Assembly: GCA_905186105.1 (NCBI GenBank)
Contig: LR994475.1
Coordinates: 116,582 to 123,211 of the forward strand
Direction: 5' to 3'
DNA length: 6,630 bases
Source: an uncultured Sutterella sp.
GTDB lineage: Bacteria; Pseudomonadota; Gammaproteobacteria; Burkholderiales; Burkholderiaceae_F
Part shown: piece by piece, positions 1 through 6,600 of the stretch
How positions within the stretch are numbered: position 1 is the first letter of the stretch
Layout of the letters: each line of letters opens with the position of its first letter
Translations under genes and position numbers: made by a program
The notes under the pieces: model-generated
Databases searched by the model: none
What the model was told of the DNA's origin: nothing
Seen by the model: the letters and a program-made list of their open reading frames with translations, nothing else

Positions 1-152
1 ACCTTAATGCCGCGATTTTTAAGATCTTCGGCAACAGGACAAAGAAAAGGCGCTGGAAGGTTATCGATGCAGTAATAACCGCAATCTTCTAATTGACGAA
101 TAGCGATGGATTTACCACCACCAGACATACCAGTCACAATAATTAACTGCAT
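1..152 (-). CDS. rapZ: RapZ, RNase adapter / P-loop nucleotide-binding protein (N-terminal part, runs off the window)
   Basis: Only the first 50 codons are present; the gene continues beyond the window edge. The translation opens [15 protein letters not shown], with a Walker A P-loop (GMSGGGKS, residues 8-15). This is followed by the RapZ/YvcJ family pattern [13 protein letters not shown] at about residues 21-33. In E. coli, RapZ binds the small RNA GlmZ and directs RNase E to it, tuning glucosamine-6-phosphate synthase and so amino-sugar supply for peptidoglycan and LPS. Two ATGs lie in tandem (155-153 and 152-150). I chose the second because a GAGG ribosome binding site (plus positions 159-162) sits 6 nt before it. 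The gene begins 21 nt after the ptsN stop, so it is probably co-transcribed. Betaproteobacteria usually place hprK between ptsN and rapZ; it is absent here. The family call is firm; the sRNA role in this organism is inferred. Confidence 0.93.
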   Translation of the reverse strand, partial: MQLIIVTGMSGGGKSIAIRQLEDCGYYCIDNLPAPFLCPVAEDLKNRGIK

Positions 153-158
153 CATCAA

Positions 159-163
159 CCTCA
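159..163 (-). promoter_or_regulatory. Ribosome binding site of rapZ
   Basis: The minus strand reads TGAGG here. GAGG lies 6 nt before the ATG at 152-150 but only 3 nt before the upstream ATG at 155-153, so it favours the second ATG as the true start. Confidence 0.6.
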
Positions 164-173
164 CTAAGCGTTT

Positions 174-680
174 TTATTCCATTGCGTCGTCAGAAGAGAA
201 GTCAGGTTCGTAATGTAAGTCTGACGGTGGCGTCCAGTTATGGATGAGCTCACAGACTTCAACCTCCGAGGTTGCTTGAAGCAAAGCATTGCGCAAAGGC
301 TTACAAGAAAACAACGAAGCCGTTTCTCTCAAAATCTTTAAATAACTTTCGTTATCGTCATCAGGAATCAGCAGACACAGAAACAGTTGGACTGGGCGTC
401 CGTCAGGCGCGTCAAGACTAAGAGGAGTAGTAGCGCGTAAAAAAACAGCGGCAGGTTCAGTAATGCCTGATACACGACCGTGAGGGATGGCGCAACCGCT
501 GCCAACGCAGGTAGATCCAAGCTTTTCTCGTGCAAACAAGGCATCAAAAGCGTCTGTGTGGGAAATTCCAACGGATGATTCAAATACTAAGCCAGCTTCT
601 TCATATAAACGCTTGCGACTGACAACGTTAAGATTGAGGCGTATGGTTTCTAAAGTCAATAAAGGAGCAATTAAATTCAT
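174..680 (-). CDS. ptsN: PtsN, nitrogen-regulatory PTS EIIA component (EIIA-Ntr)
   Basis: This is a cytoplasmic EIIA domain of the fructose/mannitol type that accepts phosphate from the NPr carrier of the PTS-Ntr chain. It regulates targets such as potassium transport and sensor kinases in other proteobacteria. The phospho-acceptor motif GCAIPHGRV is present, with the histidine at about residue 67, and is preceded by the family block FAREKLGST. From the chosen start the protein has 168 residues. An in-frame TTG at 725 would add 15 mainly hydrophobic residues, but homologues begin near MNLIAPLL, so I use the ATG at 680-678. No convincing ribosome binding site precedes either start. Betaproteobacterial PtsN, as I recall it, ends near the LIHNW segment. 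Here about 20 further residues follow, rich in Asp and Glu and ending DFSSDDAME. The gene follows rpoN by 76 nt with no hpf between them. Confidence 0.93.
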   Translation of the reverse strand: MNLIAPLLTLETIRLNLNVVSRKRLYEEAGLVFESSVGISHTDAFDALFAREKLGSTCVGSGCAIPHGRVSGITEPAAVFLRATTPLSLDAPDGRPVQLFLCLLIPDDDNESYLKILRETASLFSCKPLRNALLQATSEVEVCELIHNWTPPSDLHYEPDFSSDDAME

Positions 681-756
681 GACGTGATTGACGGCTATAA
701 AAACCGTCGAAACGAACAATAGCAATCAGTGTACAGAAAACCTAACGCGCGTGTGG

Positions 757-2166
757 CTAAAAATGCTTTCGAGCTCTAGCCGAAGGAATGCCCGCATTCG
801 TGCGATATTTAGCAACCGTGCGACGGGCAATCGTAATGCCTTTAGCTTGAAGCTGTAGACAAAGGTCGTCGTCAGATAAAGGTTGACGAGGATTTTCTGT
901 TTCAATGAGTTGAACGATCAGGGCTTGGATTTGAGTTGCACTTTGTTCTGGTTGTGTGGTAGTGGCGTACGAAACCGTACTAAAGAGTGTTCTCATCTCA
1001 ATAGTGCCATGACGGCACGCGATGAATTTGCCTGAAACCGCACGAGAGACTGTTGGAACGGAAAGTTCAAGTTCTTGAGCAATTTGACTAATCGTAAGTG
1101 GGCGAATAGCAGTCAGACCCTCATCAAAGAAAGCTTTTTGATGCACAAGGAGCTTATTGGTAAACGGAGCAGTGTTTGATGTCTAGCTTCAATGCCTTGA
1201 ATAAAACTCTTGGCTTCACTTTTTAAACTCTGCCAAGAGGATGGAAATTGTTGCTTTAATTTCTGAATGTCGGTCGTGGAACGAAGACGAAGGTGGGGAT
1301 TTAAGGCTGGGTTGAAGACAGTTCGATGCACACCATTGCGTGTTTCGACAACAACGTCAGGCACGATGTAGAGCGTTTTACTCTCTCTCGAGATAGGGTA
1401 TGGATTTAGGCGTTTTAGCTGATTTAAAGCTAAGTTCAACACATCTTCATCACATTTGAGAAGTTTTTTGATACTCTGTCAAATTGTTTGCTGCGACATA
1501 GCTCAGACCTTGGGTCGCGATTCGATCCAAAATGTTGGCTTCTGTCTCAGAGATGACACCTTCGGTTTTACAGCGCTGAATTTGTTGTTGCAATGACTGA
1601 ATGGTACCAGTGGTTCCTATGCCAGGCGGATCCATGGTTTGCAAAATGGCTAATGCCTTTTCCCATTCCAGTAGAGAGACATCTAACAAGTCGTGTTCTT
1701 GAAGAATAGGTGCGTATAGCGAACTTAATTCTTCAATGGGTGTATTGATAAAGCCTCGATCGTCTAATTCCTCAATTAGACAATCGGCTAACACGCGAAG
1801 GCGTGGTGAGATGGCAAGACACGCTAAATCAGAGTGCAATTCATCTCTGAAAGACGTATCTGCTGCAATATGTTCGAAAGGAGAATCGTCAGAGGGTGCA
1901 CTTTGCCAAGTTTCATAGGGCACGTCGATAGGTGCTTCAACGGGCGTGTCGACGGTTTCGTCTTGGTCTTCGGTTTGAGATGAAGAAGGCTCACGCCCCT
2001 CCGTGGAAGCAGAATCTTCTTTATCCAGGAAGGGGTTTTCTTCAAGCATCCAATCAATCTCTCCCAATAGCTCTATCGTTGGCATTTGAAGGATGCGTAA
2101 CGATTGTTGCTGATCCAACGATAGAGTTTGTTGTTGGGAAAGCGTTGTGAGTAGGCTATTCTCCAT
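757..2166 (-). CDS. rpoN: RNA polymerase sigma-54 factor RpoN (two compensating frameshifts in the given sequence)
   Basis: Sigma-54 directs RNA polymerase to -24/-12 promoters and needs an enhancer-binding ATPase for open-complex formation. Region I is at residues 1-50 (LSQQQTLSLDQQQSLRILQ, then a LEENPFLD motif). An acidic, Ser/Thr-rich region II follows to about residue 95, then the core-binding domain. The helix-turn-helix is near residues 357-382 (LTISQIAQELELSVPTVSR), and the RpoN box ARRTVAKYR is at about 447-455. The frame breaks twice. A six-base T run at plus 1464-1469 carries one base too many, since five would give EYQKLLKCDEDVL. About 300 nt later, near 1160-1165, one base is missing, since adding it restores LLRLTNKLLVHQKAFF. 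Both repaired junctions align without gaps to E. coli RpoN as I recall it. The repaired protein has 469 residues, normal for the family. The ATG lies 6 nt after the lptB stop with little ribosome binding site, suggesting translational coupling. Confidence 0.9.
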
Positions 2167-2172
2167 AGGTAC

Positions 2173-2935
2173 TTACATGCGGAAGTTTTCACCCAAATAG
2201 ATCTTGCGAACTGCTTGGTCGCTCACTAATTCATTGGGTGTGCCTGAGGCTAAGACTTCCCCTTCGTTAATGATGTAAGCGTGGTCGCAAATAGAAAGCG
2301 TTTCTCGGACGTTATGGTCAGTAATCAACACGCCGATATTACGTTCTTTCAAAAAGCGAACGATGCGTTGAATTTCAATCACAGCGATGGGGTCAACGCC
2401 TGCAAACGGTTCATCAAGCAAGATGAAGCGCGGGTTAGCTGCGAGGGCACGTGCGATCTCGGTACGACGGCGTTCGCCACCTGAGAGCGAAATGGCTTGG
2501 TTCGTACGGAGATGCTGAATTTGCAATTCATCTAAAAGGGTATTCAGACGCTGTTCGATTTCTTGCTTAGAAAGCGGTTTGCCGTTTTCGTCTTCTTGAA
2601 GTTCAAGAATGGAACGGATATTGTCTTCAACCGACAGTTTTCTGAAGACACTTGCTTCTTGAGGAAGATACGATAGCCCCATACGCGCACGCTTATAAAT
2701 GGGCATGTGTGTAATGGTTTGACCATCCAATTCAATCGCGCCATCGTCCGCAACAACCAAGCCGACAACCATATAGAACGTTGTTGTTTTGCCTGCACCG
2801 TTTTTGCCTAAAAGTACCAACGACTTCACCTGATTTAACGGATAAGTTAACGCCTTTTACAACGCTACGAGGACCGTAATGCTTTTTGAGGTTTCTGGCT
2901 TCTAGCGTATGAATCTGCTTCTCGTTAGTCGTCAC
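2173..2935 (-). CDS. lptB: LPS export ABC transporter ATPase LptB (one frameshift in the given sequence)
   Basis: LptB is the cytoplasmic ATPase that, with LptF and LptG, extracts LPS from the inner membrane and drives it along the LptC-LptA bridge. In repaired numbering the sequence has Walker A GKNGAGKT (43-50), a Q-loop YLPQEAS (Q92), the signature LSGGERRR (150-157), Walker B FILLDEP (170-176) with FAGVDP after it, and an H-loop [10 protein letters not shown] (H207). [15 protein letters not shown] and DHNVRETL are typical of LptB rather than of other ABC ATPases. The frame breaks at plus 2815, just before Walker A: removing one base gives [13 protein letters not shown], the expected sequence. 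Repaired length is 253 residues, slightly longer than E. coli LptB. The GTG start at 2935 is set by an AAGGAG site 6 nt upstream. Walker A has Lys where most LptB proteins have Pro. The lptA stop is 24 nt upstream. Confidence 0.92.
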
Positions 2936-2941
2936 GAGTTG

Positions 2942-2947
2942 CTCCTT
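2942..2947 (-). promoter_or_regulatory. Strong ribosome binding site of lptB
   Basis: The minus strand reads AAGGAG, followed by a 6-nt spacer and then GTG at 2935-2933. This is the best ribosome binding site in the window and fixes the GTG start of lptB. Confidence 0.8.
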
Positions 2948-2959
2948 TTGTACGGCAAA

Positions 2960-3519
2960 TTATTGATTCAATTTGGTTGAATTGGACAAAGTCGTGCCTT
3001 GACGAGGCTGAGCATTGTTACGTGGGGCAATGATGGTGGTCACACGCTTGCCTTCGCCACTATTGACTTCGGAACGTGCGTTACGCATGTCGTACACAAT
3101 GCGTTCACCACTCGTCATGTCCTTTTGTTTGCCATTTTCAGTGCGAGACAGTTGAGCTTGACCAATTAAGGTAATTTTGTCCGTTTCCTCATCGTACACA
3201 ATACGTTGAGCTTTGCCGTGGACCCATTCTTCTACACCAGGTGTTTTGGGGTCGCGTTGTTGCTTAAAGCGAGCAGGCGTACCACTCAAAGTGGCGTGAC
3301 GATAGCCACGCGGCGTGATGGTAATTCCAAACGAGAGCCTGTGAGATTGATGGAACCCTGGTCGACTGTCACGTTACCGCTATAGATGGCGGTTTGTTTG
3401 ACTTCATCACCATTGAATTTGTCAGCGTGGACTTCGATAGGCTGATCGGAGTCCGTACTAAGCGCCCAAGACGGGGTCGCGGCGATAGCCAAAAGGCTGA
3501 AAATGAGAAACTTATTCAT
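2960..3519 (-). CDS. lptA: Periplasmic LPS transport protein LptA (one frameshift in the given sequence)
   Basis: LptA forms the periplasmic beta-jellyroll bridge that carries LPS from LptC in the inner membrane to LptD in the outer membrane. The product begins with a signal peptide (MNKFLIFSLLAIAATPSWA), with likely cleavage after Ala19. The OstA/LptA pattern follows: DQPIEVHADKF, YSGNVTVDQGSINLTGSRLE, a repeat ITLIGQAQLS, and GKRVTTIIAPR near the C terminus. The frame breaks near plus 3325-3326, after SRLE. Restoring one A on the coding strand gives LEITITPRGYRHATLSGTPARF and a protein of 186 residues, close to E. coli LptA (185). As written, the first frame stops at 3286 after 77 residues. 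The ATG overlaps the lptC stop in an ATGA junction, so translation is probably coupled. The lack of a good ribosome binding site fits this. Confidence 0.9.
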
Positions 3520-4142
3520 TTGGTAAAGACTTTGTCAGAGCGATCGGATTTTTGTACTTGAGACTGGAACACTGAAACCACTTGATCCTGAAGTTCGACG
3601 GTATGAGCAACGTTGTCGTATTTCATGCCGCCTTGTGCTTGCGTAGTGTCGATGCCTCGACGCATAAAAACAGGATCCTGCGTTTCAAAACGATAAGTGT
3701 CCAAAAAACCTTTTAGATACGTCGTTTGGAAAAATAGATCAGGTTCAGTGTTCAACGCTGCGCGCGTAATGGTGACATTTCCTGAGAGTTCAATAGTTTC
3801 TAAGCTATCACTACTCCACGCTTTGTCACCCGACAACGTTAATTGAGGCTTTTCGGGATCTAAAGAATAGTAGCGCGGATCGGTCGCGTTGACACGTTCA
3901 TCAGAATAGTGATCCAACGTACTTGCGGCGAGCCTTTGCGAGGCAATGCCTCGCTCGTCGAAGTCAGTCAGCGTCACGTTACGAGCCGTGAAGTCGGGGC
4001 TCATCTCGCTAGGAACATACTTCAGTCCAGCAAAGCGAATTTGGATAGAGTAGTAATAGCTCGCACCGACCAAGAGTAGGAGTAAGGCGACCCCAATGAT
4101 GGCGGTGATGCGCTCTCGAATAACAAGTCTGCGATGTACCAT
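3516..4142 (-). CDS. lptC: LptC, inner-membrane anchor of the LPS transport bridge
   Basis: LptC is a bitopic inner-membrane protein that receives LPS from LptB2FG and passes it to LptA. The 208-residue product has a single membrane segment at about residues 12-32 (ITAIIGVALLLLLVGASYYY). A periplasmic OstA-like domain follows, with FTARNVTLTDFDERG, the common DHYSDERV pattern, SGDKAWSSDSLETIELSGNVTI, and a late MKYDNVAHTVELQDQVVSVF segment. Sequence conservation in LptC is low; the call rests on topology, the OstA-like pattern and position between kdsC and lptA. Its start overlaps the kdsC stop by one base (TAATG), and its stop overlaps the lptA start by four bases (ATGA). It reads through intact, unlike lptA and lptB next to it. 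Confidence 0.92.
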   Translation of the reverse strand: MVHRRLVIRERITAIIGVALLLLLVGASYYYSIQIRFAGLKYVPSEMSPDFTARNVTLTDFDERGIASQRLAASTLDHYSDERVNATDPRYYSLDPEKPQLTLSGDKAWSSDSLETIELSGNVTITRAALNTEPDLFFQTTYLKGFLDTYRFETQDPVFMRRGIDTTQAQGGMKYDNVAHTVELQDQVVSVFQSQVQKSDRSDKVFTK

Positions 4143-4705
4143 TATTGACCAAGGACGTAGGTTTCATGAATGAGTTTATCCCATACACCCTGGGATTTGA
4201 GTATGAGCTCAGATAATTCTCTGACGGCGCCATGTCCCCCGTTGAAGGATGATTGCCAATGAGTATAGTTCAATAACATGGGATTGCCATCAGCGGGCGT
4301 GGTCGCAAGTCCAACACGCATGATGAGCGGAAGATCAGGGACATCATCCCCCATGTACGCAACTTTTTCATCCGTTAAACCTGTCTCTTGAAGTAGTGCT
4401 TCAAAGGCTTTAGTTTTGAAGCGCTGACCTTGAGCCACGCGCGTGATAGCAAGTTCTTTGGCGCGTTCAGCGACGATATCGGATGTGCGTCCAGTGATAA
4501 TGGCGATCTCAATGCCAGCTTTTTGTAGCATTTTTATGCCAAGACCATCACGAACGTTAAAGCGTTTATAGAGTTCCCCGTTGCTGGAAATATTAATAGC
4601 ACCATCAGTCAGAACGCCATCAACGTCCAAAACGACTAAGCGAATCTTTTCTGCGCGAGATTGAACAGTGGGCATAGCGGTTGCCTTCAAAGGAGAGATC
4701 ATCAC
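4142..4705 (-). CDS. kdsC: KdsC, 3-deoxy-D-manno-octulosonate-8-phosphate phosphatase
   Basis: KdsC is a cytoplasmic HAD-family phosphatase that removes phosphate from Kdo-8-phosphate to give Kdo, the inner-core LPS sugar. Numbering from the GTG at 4705, motif I is DVDGVLTDG (27-35) with nucleophile D27 and acid D29. Then come FNVRDGLGI (49-57), motif II IITGR (69-73), the motif III region around VAQGQRFK (90-97) and motif IV GDDVPD (119-124). The cap is minimal, as expected for a tetrameric C0-type HAD enzyme. The C-terminal GGHGAVRELSE segment is also typical. The full reading is 187 residues. The GTG overlaps the kdsD stop (GTGA) and is followed at once by an ATG (4702). A third choice, ATG at 4675, has AAGG about 10 nt upstream and would give 177 residues. 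The start is therefore uncertain; the function is not. Confidence 0.94.
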   Translation of the reverse strand: MMISPLKATAMPTVQSRAEKIRLVVLDVDGVLTDGAINISSNGELYKRFNVRDGLGIKMLQKAGIEIAIITGRTSDIVAERAKELAITRVAQGQRFKTKAFEALLQETGLTDEKVAYMGDDVPDLPLIMRVGLATTPADGNPMLLNYTHWQSSFNGGHGAVRELSELILKSQGVWDKLIHETYVLGQ

Positions 4706-5691
4706 AAAACTTTAGCCGTCATCAGGTCGTGCAGATGCAAGGCACCAATTAGCTTATTATCAGAGTCCACCACTAACAACTGATTGCAATGGTACGTGTC
4801 CAACATCTTGACGGCTGACGCAGCAAGCTCTTCGGGCGCGATGGTTTTGGGTGTGCGAGTCATGACATCTTCCATGACGCATTGACGAATGTCGCCGACA
4901 CGTTCAATCAGACGACGTAAATCGCCTTCAGTGAAGATGCCCGTCACTCGACCTAAGTTGTCGACGACGGCGGTCATGCCAATGTGCTTTTTGGTGATTT
5001 CTCGAACAGCATCGAGTACAGTCACGTCTTGACGTACGGATGGGATGTCTTCCCCTGTACGCATAATGTCCTGAACGTGAATCAAGAGTCGGCGACCCAA
5101 AGCACCACCCGGGTGGCTACGGGCGAAGTCTTCTTTGGTAAAGCCTTTAGCCGATAAGCAAGCAACAGCTAAAGCGTCACCTAATGCGAGTGTTGCCGTT
5201 GTTGACGAGGTGGGGGCTAAGTTAAGCGGACAAGCTTCGCGACTGACATGGCAATTGAGATGCACATCAGAATAACGAGCCAAGCTCGAATTGGGATTGC
5301 CCGTCATGGCGATTAAAGTGGCACCTTCACGCTTTAACGTGGGAACGATCGTGAGCAATTCGTTGGTTTCGCCAGAGTAAGAAATGGCTAACACAACGTC
5401 ATTGGCGGTGATCATTCCAAGGTCACCATGGGCGGCTTCTGCGGCATGAACAAAGTACGCAGGCGTACCCGTCGATGCAAAGGTGGCAGCGAGTTTGCGA
5501 CCAATATGACCAGATTTGCCAACCCCTGATACGATCAGGCGACCTTGACAATGCAGAATATGAGCAACTGCATTGGTAAATTCTTCACCTAAGTGGGTGG
5601 CAATGTGTGTCAGAGACTCAGCTTCAAGCTTAAGAACCTCTTGCCCAAGTTGTAACGCGGCACTGGCATCAAACATTTTGGTATTGCCCAT
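4702..5691 (-). CDS. kdsD: KdsD, D-arabinose 5-phosphate isomerase
   Basis: KdsD interconverts ribulose 5-phosphate and arabinose 5-phosphate, the first committed step towards Kdo. The 329-residue protein has a SIS domain (about 46-200) and two CBS domains (about 205-265 and 272-329), the full-length KdsD/KpsF layout. Visible motifs are SGVGKSGHIGRK (55-66), FASTGTPAYFVHAAEAAHGD (71-90), APTSSTTATLALGDALA (159-175) and RSHPGGALGR (191-200). K59, H88, E111, E152 and H193 fall at the same positions as the active-site residues I recall for the E. coli enzyme. This is a near-complete match, so a catabolic paralogue such as GutQ is unlikely, especially next to kdsC. It is the first gene of the operon, with an AGGA site 7 nt before its ATG. 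Confidence 0.96.
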   Translation of the reverse strand: MGNTKMFDASAALQLGQEVLKLEAESLTHIATHLGEEFTNAVAHILHCQGRLIVSGVGKSGHIGRKLAATFASTGTPAYFVHAAEAAHGDLGMITANDVVLAISYSGETNELLTIVPTLKREGATLIAMTGNPNSSLARYSDVHLNCHVSREACPLNLAPTSSTTATLALGDALAVACLSAKGFTKEDFARSHPGGALGRRLLIHVQDIMRTGEDIPSVRQDVTVLDAVREITKKHIGMTAVVDNLGRVTGIFTEGDLRRLIERVGDIRQCVMEDVMTRTPKTIAPEELAASAVKMLDTYHCNQLLVVDSDNKLIGALHLHDLMTAKVL

Positions 5692-5698
5692 GTGAAGA

Positions 5699-5702
5699 TC
5701 CT
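5699..5702 (-). promoter_or_regulatory. Ribosome binding site of kdsD
   Basis: AGGA on the minus strand, 7 nt before the ATG at 5691-5689, supports that start over the internal ATG five codons later. Confidence 0.55.
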
Positions 5703-5728
5703 ATATGAAAAAAGAAGTCAATCTTCTA

Positions 5729-5757
5729 ATGATAGCGAAAAGCCTGGCACGAACTAA
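5729..5757 (-). promoter_or_regulatory. Possible sigma-70 promoter of the kdsD-lpt-rpoN operon
   Basis: The minus strand has TATCAT (plus 5729-5734) as a possible -10 element, with TTAGTT (plus 5752-5757) 17 nt upstream as a weak -35. It lies downstream of the gltL terminator and about 37 nt before the kdsD start, where the operon promoter should be. Only the -10 is a fair match, so this is a positional guess. Confidence 0.3.
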
Positions 5758-5782
5758 ACAACTTCGTGTGTAACAATGGAAA

Positions 5783-5812
5783 AACCCCGTTATGCCACGA
5801 CATAACGGGGTT
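5783..5812 (-). terminator. Intrinsic terminator after gltL
   Basis: A perfect 12-bp inverted repeat, AACCCCGTTATG at 5783-5794 and CATAACGGGGTT at 5801-5812, encloses a 6-nt loop. On the minus strand the stem runs directly into a T tract (5 T). There is no such tract on the plus strand, so it acts on transcripts from gltL. It begins about 22 nt after the gltL stop and separates the transporter operon from the kdsD operon. Confidence 0.92.
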
Positions 5813-5834
5813 GAGACTTCAGATTGTCAACAAA

Positions 5835-6569
5835 TTAGTGCTGAAGAATCTTGGAAAGGAACTGCTGCGCACGTTCGGTATGGGGAGAATTGAAGAATTC
5901 CTGAGAAGGCAGGTTTTCGATAATTTCACCAGCATCCATAAAGATCACTCGGTCGGCAACCTTGCGAGCAAAGCCCATTTCGTGGGTCACGACCATCATG
6001 GTCATCCCTTCACGTGCCAACTGAACCATAACGTCCAATACTTCATTAATCATTTCAGGGTCAAGTGCGGAGGTTGGTTCGTCAAAGAGCATGCAGATGG
6101 GATCCATTGCCAAGGCTCGGGCAATAGCGACACGTTGCTGCTGACCGCCAGAGAGCTGACCAGGGAACTTGTCAGCGTGTTTCAAGAGACCAACACGATC
6201 CAAAAGCTTCAGACCGCGTTCCGTAGCTTCTTCGCGACCACGACCTAATACCTTCATCTGAGCGAGAACAAGGTTTTCGCGAATGGAAAGGTGCGGGAAC
6301 AGTTCGAAGTGCTGGAAAACCATCCCGACACGGCTACGGAGCTTGGGAAGATTGGTCTTCGGATCTCCAACAGAGATACCGTCAACCACAATTTCACCTT
6401 TCTGGAACGGTTCCAATGCATTCACAGTCTTAATAAGAGTCGACTTGCCAGAACCAGACGGGCCGCAAACAACGACGACCTCACCTTTTTCGACATCAAC
6501 GGAGCAGTTTTTCAGCACCTGAAAGTTGCCGTACCACTTGCTGATGTTTTTAATTTCGATCATTGCCAT
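5835..6569 (-). CDS. gltL: GltL, ATP-binding subunit of a glutamate/aspartate ABC importer
   Basis: This is the cytoplasmic ATPase of a polar amino-acid importer, working with two membrane permeases (GltJ and GltK in E. coli) and a periplasmic binding protein (GltI). The 244-residue protein has Walker A GPSGSGKS (36-43), a Q-loop [12 protein letters not shown] (Q86), the signature LSGGQQQR (139-146), Walker B CMLFDEP (159-165), D-loop SALD (167-170) and H-loop VTHEMGF (H196). Its similarity to E. coli GltL extends along the length, including KWYGNFQVL near the start and FLSKIL at the end, so glutamate/aspartate is likelier than another polar amino acid; GlnQ-type ATPases remain an alternative. 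ATGs occur at residues 1 and 3. An AGGA lies 12 nt before the first, rather far. The leader between them contains a run of six C. It is the last gene of its operon, followed by the terminator. Confidence 0.92.
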   Translation of the reverse strand: MAMIEIKNISKWYGNFQVLKNCSVDVEKGEVVVVCGPSGSGKSTLIKTVNALEPFQKGEIVVDGISVGDPKTNLPKLRSRVGMVFQHFELFPHLSIRENLVLAQMKVLGRGREEATERGLKLLDRVGLLKHADKFPGQLSGGQQQRVAIARALAMDPICMLFDEPTSALDPEMINEVLDVMVQLAREGMTMMVVTHEMGFARKVADRVIFMDAGEIIENLPSQEFFNSPHTERAQQFLSKILQH

Positions 6570-6600
6570 GATAGGGGGGTATCCTGTGTCAAATAAAAGC

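Noticed and set aside
487..687. A 66-codon plus-strand open frame opposite ptsN
   Set aside because: It is antisense to conserved ptsN codons, including the phospho-histidine region, with no ribosome binding site or recognisable domain.
1113..3326. Programmed ribosomal frameshifting at the breaks in rpoN, lptB and lptA
   Set aside because: None of the sites forms a canonical slippery heptamer in the needed frame. The A6 run in rpoN needs +1, not -1, and the four breaks need different directions. A six-base run is also short for strong transcriptional slippage. Single-base sequence errors explain all four more simply.
5745..5760. TGGCACGA on the plus strand resembling the -24 half of a sigma-54 promoter
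   Set aside because: The -12 part has AAACA instead of TTGCA, so the essential GC is missing, and it points towards the gltL terminator with no gene in that direction.
5766..6248. A 160-codon open frame on the plus strand
   Set aside because: It lies mostly antisense to gltL, starts inside the terminator region and shows no family motif. It is a shadow of the well-conserved gltL frame.
6571..6585. GATA, six C and TATC in the gltL leader as a possible regulatory hairpin
   Set aside because: The stem is only 4 bp and A/T-rich. The distance from the AGGA site to the ATG is unusual, but there is no further support for structure.
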